Source: Desulfonema limicola (GTDB lineage: Bacteria; Desulfobacterota; Desulfobacteria; Desulfobacterales; RPRI01). From it: a stretch of DNA of 33,349 nucleotides. Under the pieces are notes generated by a model. The model did no database searches, was not told where the DNA came from, and worked only from the letters and a program-made list of their open reading frames with translations. Position numbers and translations under genes: made by a program. This document shows, one piece after another, positions 15,607 through 23,536 of the stretch. The DNA lies in the NCBI GenBank assembly GCA_020723255.1, contig DYJH01000002.1, positions 26,979-60,327 on the forward strand. Reading direction: 5' to 3'. Each line of letters starts with the position of its first letter. Within the stretch, counting starts at the first letter, position 1.

Positions 15607-15982
15607 CACTCCTTCACAATTATGCTTTTTACTTGATCAAAATATACCGATGGCAATTTCCGCATGGATGAAGTCAGAATATCCACATTGGATTATTCAA
15701 CATGTAAATGATTTGGAATTTCAGGGAAAATCTGACAGTTTTTTATATAAATGGGCACAGGAACGTTGTGCAATAGTTATCACATATGACGAAGACTTTG
15801 CCGATGCACGCATGTATCCTTTGGGAAAACATCATGGGGTAATCCGTCTACGTGTATGGCCTACCACAACCGAAAATACTCAGGAAGCGCTAAGACGTTT
15901 GCTAACTCAAGTGCACGAAACAGATATAATAAATAGCTTAATAATTATTGATAACAATAAAATCAGAATAAGAAAACTTTAA
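15599..15982 (+). CDS. DUF5615 PIN-like toxin (VapC45-like), first module
   Basis: A 127-residue PIN-like (Mut7-C related) toxin, predicted to be a nuclease. Features are FLLDQNIPMAIS near the N-terminus with the first catalytic aspartate, QGKSDSFLYKWA, VITYDEDFADARMYPL with the central acidic pair, and GVIRLRVWPTT. The C-terminal strand region (SLIIIDNNKIRIRKL) is intact, unlike the toxin at 26200. I use ATG 15599, because the longer in-frame start at 15575 overlaps the antitoxin further without a better ribosome site. Confidence 0.85.
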   Translation: MPDTPSQLCFLLDQNIPMAISAWMKSEYPHWIIQHVNDLEFQGKSDSFLYKWAQERCAIVITYDEDFADARMYPLGKHHGVIRLRVWPTTTENTQEALRRLLTQVHETDIINSLIIIDNNKIRIRKL

Positions 15983-15999
15983 TTATTAATGAACTTGCC

Positions 16000-16136
16000 A
16001 ACCATCAACCTATATTCTTCAAACGTCAACTGTAAACTGTAAACTGTAAACCGTTTTTAACCGTAAACATGGAACCCTTTAATAACTCTTAAAAAAAACT
16101 CTGTGACTCTGCGCTCTCTGTGAGAGATAAAATAAT
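16000..16136. repeat. F1 repeat plus F2 repeat copy 5
   Basis: F1 motifs (AACTGTAAACTGTAAACTGT and ACCGTTTTTAACCGTAAAC) run to 16070. The text TTTAATAACTCTTAAAA and the F2 core CTCTGTGACTCTGCG follow, to about 16136. The same F1-to-F2 junction recurs almost unchanged at 25660-25735, so the two are copies of one composite unit. Confidence 0.8.
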
Positions 16137-16155
16137 CTGACACTTTGATACTCAT

Positions 16156-17091
16156 ATGCCTATTCACAAAACCTACTATCTAATCAAATCATTCATGCCC
16201 CGTTGGCTGCAGATTTATATCCGCAGCAATGTGTTGCTAAAAAAGCGCCATAAATATAAAGATGTCTGGCCGGTAGATGAAAAAGCTGCAACACCTCCCG
16301 AAGGCTGGACAGGTTGGCCTGAGGGGAAAAAATTCGCTTTTGTATTGACGCATGATGTCGAAAATGCAAAAGGACACGATAATTGCAAAAAACTGGCTGA
16401 AGTGGATGAGAGCTTTGGTTTCAGGTCATCTTTTAATTTTGTTGCAAAAGACTACCCGGTTTCTGCAACACTTCGCCAGTATCTCACTGAACGGGGATTT
16501 GAGGTCGGCATACACGGCCTGCATCATGATAAAAATCCATTTCGGTCAAAAGCAATATTTCAGAAGCAGGCTGTTGAAATCAACCGCTGTTTAAAAGAAT
16601 GGAATTCAGTCGGCTTCCGGTGCCCGAGCATGTATCATAATCTTGAAATGCTTCATGATCTGAACATTGAATATGATGCATCTACATTTGATACCGATCC
16701 TTTCGAACCTCAGCCTGACGGCATGGGCACAATCTTTCCATTTAAAGTGCCGGGCAATTCTCAGCGGAATGGATATATCGAATTACCTTATACCCTGCCC
16801 CAGGATTTTTTGCTTTTTGTACTTATGCGGGAAAAAAATATAGATATATGGAAAAACAAACTGGACTGGATCGCAGAAAACGGAGGAATGGCCCTCCTAA
16901 TCGTTCATCCCAATTACATAAATTTCAATCAAAAAACAAATTACGATGAATATCCCGTCCGACACTATATCGAATTTCTGGAATACGTTAAATCCAGATA
17001 TAAAGGGCAATACTGGCACGCACTTCCGAAAGATGTGGCGCAATTTTATAGAGCACATTTTAAACGGAAACAACATGTTAGCAAAGATTAA
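16156..17091 (+). CDS. Polysaccharide deacetylase-family protein (NodB-like)
   Basis: A 311-residue carbohydrate esterase-4-like protein that could remove N-acetyl groups from a lipid-linked or polymeric sugar. The first motif is LTHDVE (H66, D67) in place of the classical TFDDG. The metal-binding motif is H120 and H124 in GIHGLHHD, followed by GFRCPSMYHN. The C-terminal third (NGGMALLIVHPNYI) fits the same branch. There is no signal peptide, so a cytoplasmic or membrane-face role is likely. Its exact substrate is unknown. Confidence 0.82.
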   Translation: MPIHKTYYLIKSFMPRWLQIYIRSNVLLKKRHKYKDVWPVDEKAATPPEGWTGWPEGKKFAFVLTHDVENAKGHDNCKKLAEVDESFGFRSSFNFVAKDYPVSATLRQYLTERGFEVGIHGLHHDKNPFRSKAIFQKQAVEINRCLKEWNSVGFRCPSMYHNLEMLHDLNIEYDASTFDTDPFEPQPDGMGTIFPFKVPGNSQRNGYIELPYTLPQDFLLFVLMREKNIDIWKNKLDWIAENGGMALLIVHPNYINFNQKTNYDEYPVRHYIEFLEYVKSRYKGQYWHALPKDVAQFYRAHFKRKQHVSKD

Positions 17092-17128
17092 TAATGAAAT
17101 ATAAAAGCAGACCCAATAAGGAGGATTC

Positions 17129-18475
17129 TTGGATATTTGCATTGTTGGAACGGGATATGTAGGGTTAGTAACTGCCGCATGTTTTGCCGAAACCGGCAAT
17201 GAAGTTCATTGTGTGGATAATAATATTGAGATCATTGATAAATTAAACAGCGGAAATATTCACATTTTTGAACCTGGCTTAGAAAGCATAGTAAAAAGAA
17301 ATGTTGAAAGCGGCAGACTATTATTTTCGACCGATCTATCTGCCGGGATAGACAATGCCCTGTTCATATTTATCTGTGTGGGTACGCCCCCAAATTCCGA
17401 AGGAGCATGTGACCTGACATATGTGAGGCAGGTTGCTTCACAGATAGGCAAACTTATAAATGAGTATAAAATTATTGTTAATAAATCAACTGTGCCGATT
17501 GGAACAGCCGATGAAGTCCGTAGCATAATTGAAAGCGAACTTGCAACAAGAGGTCTAAAAATTGAATTCGACGTTGTTTCCAATCCGGAATTTTTAAAAG
17601 AAGGGAGTGCGGTCAACGATTTTATGAGCCCGGATCGAATTATTATCGGCACAGATAATATCAGAACATTAAAGCTTCTTGAAACCTTGTATTCACCTTT
17701 TGCCCGCGCAAGGGATAAGATAATTACAATGGATACAGTCAGTGCAGAGATGACAAAATATGCTGCGAACACTATGTTAGCAACCAAAATTTCTCTGATG
17801 AATGAACTTGCTAATATTTGTGAAAAGGTTGGAGCAAATATAATGAGTGTGCGTACCGGAATTGGTTCCGACCGGCGTATCGGGTATAGCTTTATCTATC
17901 CTGGAATCGGTTTTGGAGGAAGCTGTTTTCCAAAAGATATCAGAGCACTTATCAATACTGCTCAATCTGTTGGAATTACACCTTATCTTATTTCAGCTGT
18001 CGATGCTGTTAATAAGTATCAAAAAACCGTTTTATCCAGTAAAGTTATAAGTTATTATGCAAACAAGGGCGGCATCAAGGGCAAGACATTAGCCTTATGG
18101 GGCTTGGCATTTAAACCAAATACAGATGATGTCCGCGAATCAGCTGCGCTTGACATCATTAAATCTCTAAATAGTGAAGGTATGAAAATTAAAGCTTTTG
18201 ACCCTGCCGCTAACGAAAATGCCCGAAACAGTCTCAAAGGCATCAGCAATATCGACTTCGTTAACGACCAATATACGACATTAGAAGGCGCTGATGCCCT
18301 GGCTATAATAACAGATTGGAATCAATTTAAAAATCCTGATTTTTTTAAAATTAAAGAGTTACTTACCGCTCCGGTTATTTTTGACGGGCGCAATTTATAT
18401 TCGCCTGAGTATATGAAATCAGAAGGATTTGAGTATTTCAGTATCGGGAGACCGGATGTTAACCGTCTTAGATAA
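17129..18475 (+). CDS. ugd: UDP-glucose/UDP-HexNAc 6-dehydrogenase, second Ugd
   Basis: A 448-residue dehydrogenase with the same architecture as the enzyme at 8482: GTGYVG near the N-terminus, EPGLESIV, NKSTVPIGTAD, NPEFLKEGSA, catalytic C266 in GGSCFPKD, and WGLAFKPNTDDVRES. The start is TTG 17129, supported by AGGAGG at 17119-17124; no ATG gives the full Rossmann fold. It probably supplies the uronic acid precursor for the second gene set. Sequence differences show it is a diverged paralogue of the 8482 enzyme, not a recent copy. Confidence 0.92.
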   Translation: MDICIVGTGYVGLVTAACFAETGNEVHCVDNNIEIIDKLNSGNIHIFEPGLESIVKRNVESGRLLFSTDLSAGIDNALFIFICVGTPPNSEGACDLTYVRQVASQIGKLINEYKIIVNKSTVPIGTADEVRSIIESELATRGLKIEFDVVSNPEFLKEGSAVNDFMSPDRIIIGTDNIRTLKLLETLYSPFARARDKIITMDTVSAEMTKYAANTMLATKISLMNELANICEKVGANIMSVRTGIGSDRRIGYSFIYPGIGFGGSCFPKDIRALINTAQSVGITPYLISAVDAVNKYQKTVLSSKVISYYANKGGIKGKTLALWGLAFKPNTDDVRESAALDIIKSLNSEGMKIKAFDPAANENARNSLKGISNIDFVNDQYTTLEGADALAIITDWNQFKNPDFFKIKELLTAPVIFDGRNLYSPEYMKSEGFEYFSIGRPDVNRLR

Positions 18476-18528
18476 AACCCAATATTTAAAAATGATGGAC
18501 TCTTAATCAGAAGATAGGGAAAAAACAG

Positions 18529-20154
18529 TTGATCGGTGTTATAACAAAAGAATCTGAATATGATATTGTCACCGAGTTTTTTCAGTTGTTTAAAACTCCC
18601 TGGGAATTTTATATTGAAAATAAAAACTATGACGTAGTTATTGTTACTTCCGAAGAGCTTCCTGTAATCAACGCCAACTTCATAATATTTTATAATGGTT
18701 CCCCAACTCGGTTTGATTCTGAACAAATGCTTGAACCAAAAGTTACAAGTGAAAACTTCATTTCTTCGGATCAGGATTTGCCTTTTCCAGTCTACGGGCA
18801 TATGTTGACGTTTCGCAAGCAGGAGCAAACTTGGCTTACTATAGAATTGTCAAAAGAAGCTGTTGCAATAGAAGTTAGCTATCATGACAAGAAGGTAATT
18901 CGCATCGGTTTCGACCTGTTTCATGAAGTTTACTTTCTTCTGACATCCGGTCAACCTGTTGAATATTCGCATATCCTGACTCTTGATTTGCATATATCCA
19001 TCCTGCGTGAATTGATTTTAAAATCTGGCATGCCACTGGTTGAGATTCCACCCATGCCAGCCGGTTATAATTTTGCTTGTTGCCTTACCCATGACATTGA
19101 TTTTGCGGGAATCAGAAGACATAAATTTGATCATACCATGTTGGGTTTTCTTTACCGCGCATTTTTCGGTTCTTTACAAAATGTTTTTAAAAAGAATCGA
19201 CCGTGGCGCAAACTCTGTAAAAATTGGCAGGCTGTTTTTATGCTTCCTTTTGTTTATATGGGCCTTGCAGAAGATTTTTGGATGAAGTTCGATCGTTATA
19301 TTGAGATTGATGATTTTCATTCCACATTTTTTATAATTCCTTTTAAGAATCTTGCAGGAATCAAGCTTGCGGGCAATAAACATACATTAAGAGCCACAAA
19401 GTATGATATTTTTGATATTGTAGTTGAAATACGAAATTTTCTATCGCAAGGCTGCGAAATCGGTGTTCATGGAATTGATGCATGGATAGATATTGAAAAA
19501 GGACGTACAGAATTTGAGCGGATTTATGAAGTAACCGGAATGTCTGAAGTGGGCGTGAGGATGCATTGGCTCTATTTCAATGATAAGTCTTATCATATTT
19601 TAGAAAAAGCCGGATTCCATTATGATTCATCTTTTGGATATAATGATGGAGTAGGCTATAAAGGTGGAACTACGCAGGTCTTTCGCCCGATAGGATTGAA
19701 TACATTGCTGGAACTCCCGATGCATATCCAGGATACTGCTCTTTTCTATCCGGATCGCATGGGTTTAACTGAAGAAAATGCATGGCCGTTAATAAATAAT
19801 CTTTTGGAAAAAGCGAAGCAATACGGCGGCGTTTTGACTATCAACTGGCATGACAGGAGTTTAGCCCCGGAGAGATTATGGGGTAATTTTTACATCGATC
19901 TTGTTGAAACTTTGAAAAATTCCAAGGCATGGCTTGATACAGGTTCACAAATTATCAGATGGTTTAATAAGAGACGTTCTGTTCAGTTTAAAGAAGTCGG
20001 TTTTTTGAAGGACAAGATAAAATTGTCTATCGAAAGTAAACATGTTGATGATATTCCTGATCTTATAGTTAGAATTCATAGACCTGATGCCGACACAAAC
20101 AAACACATTGATATTCCCTTTGCAAATGACTTACAAGCCGAATTTCCAATATGA
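18529..20154 (+). CDS. Large polysaccharide deacetylase-like protein
   Basis: A 541-residue protein with a deacetylase-like core preceded by about 170 residues of unassigned sequence. The core motifs are LTHDIDFAG (H188, D189), GVHGIDAW (H314), VRMHWLYF and TINWHDRS. The second metal-site histidine expected four residues after H314 is not present, so the fold may be divergent or the metal may be bound differently. The TTG start follows AGGG at 18514-18517, and no better start is visible. The family occurs in exopolysaccharide loci. Its activity is inferred and less certain than for the other two deacetylases. Confidence 0.7.
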   Translation: MIGVITKESEYDIVTEFFQLFKTPWEFYIENKNYDVVIVTSEELPVINANFIIFYNGSPTRFDSEQMLEPKVTSENFISSDQDLPFPVYGHMLTFRKQEQTWLTIELSKEAVAIEVSYHDKKVIRIGFDLFHEVYFLLTSGQPVEYSHILTLDLHISILRELILKSGMPLVEIPPMPAGYNFACCLTHDIDFAGIRRHKFDHTMLGFLYRAFFGSLQNVFKKNRPWRKLCKNWQAVFMLPFVYMGLAEDFWMKFDRYIEIDDFHSTFFIIPFKNLAGIKLAGNKHTLRATKYDIFDIVVEIRNFLSQGCEIGVHGIDAWIDIEKGRTEFERIYEVTGMSEVGVRMHWLYFNDKSYHILEKAGFHYDSSFGYNDGVGYKGGTTQVFRPIGLNTLLELPMHIQDTALFYPDRMGLTEENAWPLINNLLEKAKQYGGVLTINWHDRSLAPERLWGNFYIDLVETLKNSKAWLDTGSQIIRWFNKRRSVQFKEVGFLKDKIKLSIESKHVDDIPDLIVRIHRPDADTNKHIDIPFANDLQAEFPI

Positions 20155-20194
20155 TGATACCGATATAAGGTTTTAATTCAATGAGGAATAATTT

Positions 20195-21376
20195 TTGAAT
20201 ATGAAAAAACACGTATGTATGATTGGATATACTAATTATAAATCGGACGCGCGGGTCAGGCGGGAGGCAGAAACTTTAGCCGCAACCGGCGATTTCGAAG
20301 TATCATTTCTTGCTTTAAAAGAAGAAGAAAGTGCAAGACCCTACGAGCTTGAAAAAATAGAGGTTATAGAACTGAATGTTAAAAAATTTAGGGGTCAAAA
20401 TAAAATTAGTCACTTCCTGTCATACATGAATTTTTTTTCCCTTGCTTTCTTTAAGTGCAGCAATTTTTTACTAACACGTAAACTCGATATAATTCATATC
20501 CATAATATGCCAAATTTTCTTGTTTTTACCGGTTTGATACCACGTTTGTTCGGCAAAAAGATGATTCTTGATATCCATGATTCAACACCTGAAACATACT
20601 ATGCAAGGTATAAAGATAACCCGAACCGGTTTTTATATAAACTCTTGTGCCTTGAAGAGGCTTTATGCTGTGCTTTTGTAAATAAAATAATATGTGTTAA
20701 CCATATCCAACGGGACAAACTTGTTAAAAGAGGAATTCCCTTACAGAAAATAGTCATTTCCATGAATGTGCCAGATCCTAAATGGTTTGCAGCAGAACCT
20801 GTAGTAAGAGATAATAAATCCAAAAATAATATTAAGCTCATTTATCACGGAACAATTGCAAAAAGGCTTGGCATCGATCTGGCAATAAGAGCCTTTTATA
20901 ACGTGTGCAAAGAAAATTCAAACATGGAATTTTATATCCTTGGAGATGGTGAAGCAATGAACGAATGTATAGAGTTAAGTAAAAATTTGGGACTTGATAA
21001 TAAAATTCACTTTAGTAAAAAAATATTACCTATAGAATTACTCTTGGGTATTTTAAAAGATATGGATGTTGGTGTTGTTGCTAATAGGAGGAATTCTGCA
21101 ACAGAACTTATGCTTCCAGTGAAATTGCTTGAATATGTTGCTTTGGGTATACCTGCCGTTGTTCCAAAATTAAAGGCAATAGAAAATTATTTTACTGATG
21201 AGATGGTAAGCTACTTTGAGCCAGATAATATCGAATCTTTTACAAACTCGCTTTCCGGTTTATGCGCAAATGAAAATAAAAGAAAGGTTCAGGCCGAAAA
21301 GGCTAAAGCGTTTTTAAACCATTACGGTTGGGAAAACCATAAAATGGATTTAATAAATCTATATAAAGAAATTTAA
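20195..21376 (+). CDS. Family GT4-like glycosyltransferase
   Basis: A 393-residue GT-B glycosyltransferase. The acceptor domain has CMIGYTNYKSDARVRREAE and DIIHIHNMPNFLVF. The donor domain has LIYHGTIAKRLGIDLAIRAF, EFYILGDGEAMNE and the EX7E-type region ELMLPVKLLEYVALGIP. It would add a sugar to the lipid-linked repeat unit on the cytoplasmic side. It is the only complete glycosyltransferase in the window. Start TTG 20195 or ATG 20201 is possible; GAGGA lies 7 bases before the TTG. Confidence 0.88.
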   Translation: MNMKKHVCMIGYTNYKSDARVRREAETLAATGDFEVSFLALKEEESARPYELEKIEVIELNVKKFRGQNKISHFLSYMNFFSLAFFKCSNFLLTRKLDIIHIHNMPNFLVFTGLIPRLFGKKMILDIHDSTPETYYARYKDNPNRFLYKLLCLEEALCCAFVNKIICVNHIQRDKLVKRGIPLQKIVISMNVPDPKWFAAEPVVRDNKSKNNIKLIYHGTIAKRLGIDLAIRAFYNVCKENSNMEFYILGDGEAMNECIELSKNLGLDNKIHFSKKILPIELLLGILKDMDVGVVANRRNSATELMLPVKLLEYVALGIPAVVPKLKAIENYFTDEMVSYFEPDNIESFTNSLSGLCANENKRKVQAEKAKAFLNHYGWENHKMDLINLYKEI

Positions 21377-21385
21377 GAAGAAAGT

Positions 21386-21470
21386 GAATAGTAAATAGTG
21401 ACGGGTGACAGATAGACCTACACTTCTCGTCACACGTGACTCGTCACTATTTACCAGTTATCATTACGGA
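21386..21470. repeat. F3 inverted repeat, copy 1
   Basis: GTAAATAGTGACG (21391-21403) and CGTCACTATTTAC (21442-21454) form a perfect 13-bp inverted repeat. The loop contains further GTGAC/GTCAC units. F3 is built from GTAACGAG- and GTGACGGG-like words and is found only around the second gene set. Confidence 0.8.
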
Positions 21471-21477
21471 GACTGAT

Positions 21478-22542
21478 ATGGAAAAAACAAGGTTTGCACT
21501 CATCGGTTGTGGTCAGATAGCAAAAAAACATGTTCAGGCCATTCAAAACCATCTGGCAGATGCTGAAATTACCGGCTTTTGTGATGTCGTAAAAGAACGG
21601 GCGGAGAAATTCGCCGGTCAGTTAAAAGCTTCTGCATTTTCAAACTCAAAAGAAATGATGGATAAAATCGGAAATGAAATTGATATTGTGAATGTGCTCA
21701 CTCCCAGCGGTATGCATCATCAAAGTATCATGGATATAGTCGAATATGGAAAACCTATAGTTGTTGAAAAGCCTATTGCCTTACGCCTTGATGAGGCCGA
21801 TGACATCATTCGTGCGTGTGATAACAACAATGTAAAAATTTTCGTGGTTCACCAGAACCGTTACAACCTTCCGGTTGTAAAAGCAATGGAAGCCATGAAA
21901 AATGGAAGATTTGGAAAGCTTGTGATGGGGACTGTCCGGTTGAGGTGGAAAAGAGATCAGGCATATTATGATTCGGCAAGCTGGCGCGGATCATGGGCTT
22001 ATGATGGAGGTGTGTTCACTAATCAGGCAAGCCATCACATTGATATGCTCACATGGTTTATGGGTCCCGTGGAGAGTGTCAAAGCCATAGCTACGACACG
22101 TCTGGTTAATATTGAATGTGAAGATACGGGAGCTGCGCTGATAAAATTCACTAACGGAGCTATAGGAATTATTGAAGTGACCACAGCAACACGGCCTAAA
22201 GATCTTGAAGGTTCAATAAGTATATTAGGGGAAAAAGGCAGTGTGATCATTGGCGGATTTTTCATGAACGAGCTGACTACATGGGAGTTCGAAGACAGGC
22301 AACCCGAAGATGATACTGTGTTTGAAAAATACGGGAAAAACCCTCCGGCATGGGGTTATAATCTTGGAGAGTATCTCAAGGGAGTTATAAATGCTATTGA
22401 TAGTAATAGATCGGGACTGGTGGATGGCCTTGAAGGAAGAAAATCACTGGAACTTATAAGCGCCATTTACGAATCTATTGAAACAGGAAATGAAATCACC
22501 CTGCGTTTCCAGCCCAAAAAGTGTAAACTGGGAATAGTATGA
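21478..22542 (+). CDS. Gfo/Idh/MocA-family UDP-sugar 3-dehydrogenase (WbpB/WlbA-like), second set
   Basis: A 354-residue oxidoreductase from ATG 21478, which is preceded by GGAG. The in-frame ATG 21436 lies within the F3 repeat and is not used here. The Rossmann motif is GCGQIAKKH, the catalytic lysine is K98 in EKPIAL, and the C-terminal domain has RLRWKRDQAYYD, WRGSWAYDGGVFTNQASHHID and GAIGIIEVTT. These match UDP-N-acetyl-2-amino-2-deoxyglucuronate dehydrogenases. With the next two enzymes it forms a compact 3-oxidation, acetylation and transamination set. One base separates its stop from the next start. Confidence 0.88.
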   Translation: MEKTRFALIGCGQIAKKHVQAIQNHLADAEITGFCDVVKERAEKFAGQLKASAFSNSKEMMDKIGNEIDIVNVLTPSGMHHQSIMDIVEYGKPIVVEKPIALRLDEADDIIRACDNNNVKIFVVHQNRYNLPVVKAMEAMKNGRFGKLVMGTVRLRWKRDQAYYDSASWRGSWAYDGGVFTNQASHHIDMLTWFMGPVESVKAIATTRLVNIECEDTGAALIKFTNGAIGIIEVTTATRPKDLEGSISILGEKGSVIIGGFFMNELTTWEFEDRQPEDDTVFEKYGKNPPAWGYNLGEYLKGVINAIDSNRSGLVDGLEGRKSLELISAIYESIETGNEITLRFQPKKCKLGIV

Positions 22543-22543
22543 T

Positions 22544-23008
22544 ATGAACCACCCAAAATTAATTAATGTCAGGATTCGTGATGTGGAATTTGGAGAAAAT
22601 GTTATTATCGTTGAACCTGTCAACATTTACGGTTGTAAAATAGGCAATGATTGTTTCATAGGCCCCTTCGTGGAAATCCAGAAGGATGTTATAATCGGAG
22701 ACAGATGCAAAATACAGTCTCATGCATTTGTGTGTGAACTGGTCACAATAGGAAATGATTGCGTCATTTCCCACGGAGTAATGTTTATCAACGATCTTTT
22801 TAAAACCGGAGGTCCTGCCAGAGGAAACAAGGCATTATGGAAATCAACCCATATTGGCAATAATGTTTCCATAGGAACCAATTCCACAATATTGCCGGTT
22901 AATATTTGCGACAATGTGGTAATAGGCTCAGGTTCTGTAGTAACTAAAGATATCACTGTATCAGGAATTTATGCAGGCAATCCCTCAAAACTCCTTCGGA
23001 AGTTATGA
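22544..23008 (+). CDS. wbpD: Left-handed beta-helix N-acetyltransferase, second copy (WbpD-like)
   Basis: A 154-residue hexapeptide acetyltransferase, paralogous to the one at 3999. Both share the VNIYGCKIGNDCFIGPFVEI-type opening, an FIND segment, PAR, and VVTKDIT followed by YAGNPSK. It would acetylate the 3-amino group introduced by the aminotransferase at 23537. The ATG follows the dehydrogenase stop by one base. The four-helix-bundle gene now separates it from its aminotransferase partner. Confidence 0.9.
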   Translation: MNHPKLINVRIRDVEFGENVIIVEPVNIYGCKIGNDCFIGPFVEIQKDVIIGDRCKIQSHAFVCELVTIGNDCVISHGVMFINDLFKTGGPARGNKALWKSTHIGNNVSIGTNSTILPVNICDNVVIGSGSVVTKDITVSGIYAGNPSKLLRKL

Positions 23009-23015
23009 AATTAAT

Positions 23016-23056
23016 AGTAACGAGTAACTGGTAAATAGTAGCGAGTGAGGGGTAAG
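23016..23056. repeat. F3 repeat, copy 2 (left flank of the four-helix-bundle gene)
   Basis: AGTAACGAGTAACTGGTAAA, then TAGTAGCGAGTGAGGGG. The segment TAACGAGTAAC (23018-23028) is perfectly inverted at 23456-23466, on the other side of the gene. The end of the repeat supplies the GAGGGG ribosome binding site and GTG start of that gene. Confidence 0.75.
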
Positions 23057-23409
23057 TGGGAAAGCCACACCATAAATTGAACGTCTGGAAAAAAGCGGTT
23101 GAGTTTGTTACGCGGATTTATCAAGTTACAGTCTTATTTCCTTCAGAAGAGAAATTTGGCTTGGTCTCTCAAATGAGGCGTTCAGCCATTTCGATTGCGA
23201 GTAATATAAGTGAAGGTGCAGGACGAAACAACAAAAAGGAGTTCAATCAGTTTTTAGGCATTGCCCAGGGTAGCTCATCAGAGTTGGAAACACAACTGAT
23301 CATATCTCGTGAACTTGGATTATTAACCAATCAAATAGCTGACGAATTGATTCAGGAGTTGGATTCAATTTCAAAGATGATTATCGGGTTACAGCGTACT
23401 ATAAGGTAA
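23056..23409 (+). CDS. Four-helix-bundle protein (S23/IVP, Avd-like superfamily)
   Basis: A 117-residue protein of the four-helix-bundle family related to proteins encoded in 23S rRNA intervening sequences and to the Avd accessory protein of diversity-generating retroelements. Signature segments are HKLNVWKKAVEFVTRIYQV, FGLVSQMRRSAISIASNI, EGAGRNNKKEFNQFLGIAQG and SSSELETQLIISRELG. The function is not established, although nucleic-acid binding is suspected for relatives. The GTG start and GAGGGG site come from the left F3 repeat, and the gene is enclosed by inverted F3 copies. No reverse transcriptase or template repeat is visible. It interrupts an otherwise continuous wbpD-wbpE order. Confidence 0.88.
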   Translation: MGKPHHKLNVWKKAVEFVTRIYQVTVLFPSEEKFGLVSQMRRSAISIASNISEGAGRNNKKEFNQFLGIAQGSSSELETQLIISRELGLLTNQIADELIQELDSISKMIIGLQRTIR

Positions 23410-23520
23410 GGGCAGTGACAAGTGAATAGTAAAAGAATTACACCGCTCGTTACCCGTTACTCGTTATTCGTCACTATTTACGACTTTTCACATGTCACTA
23501 TCTGCCCGTCACTTTTTTTA
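23409..23520. repeat. F3 repeat, copy 3 (right flank of the four-helix-bundle gene)
   Basis: GGCAGTGACAAGTGAATAG and CTTTTCACATGTCAC with CTATCTGCCC form an imperfect outer inverted repeat. Inside it, GTTACTCGTTA (23456-23466) pairs with the left-flank copy at 23018-23028. TCACTATTTAC recalls the copy at 21442-21454. Confidence 0.75.
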
Positions 23521-23536
23521 ACCGGAGAAAATAAAC

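Noticed and set aside
12404-16136. CRISPR array, because of several direct repeats
   Set aside because: Spacing ranges from about 400 to 1,500 bases and the intervals contain protein genes; there are no short uniform spacers and no cas genes.
21436-21477. Upstream start for the second WbpB-like dehydrogenase
   Set aside because: It lies in the F3 inverted repeat; ATG 21478 has a GGAG site and a normal N-terminus.
23016-23520. Diversity-generating retroelement, because of the Avd-like protein
   Set aside because: No reverse transcriptase, template repeat or variable-protein gene is visible; the wider four-helix-bundle family is a better fit.
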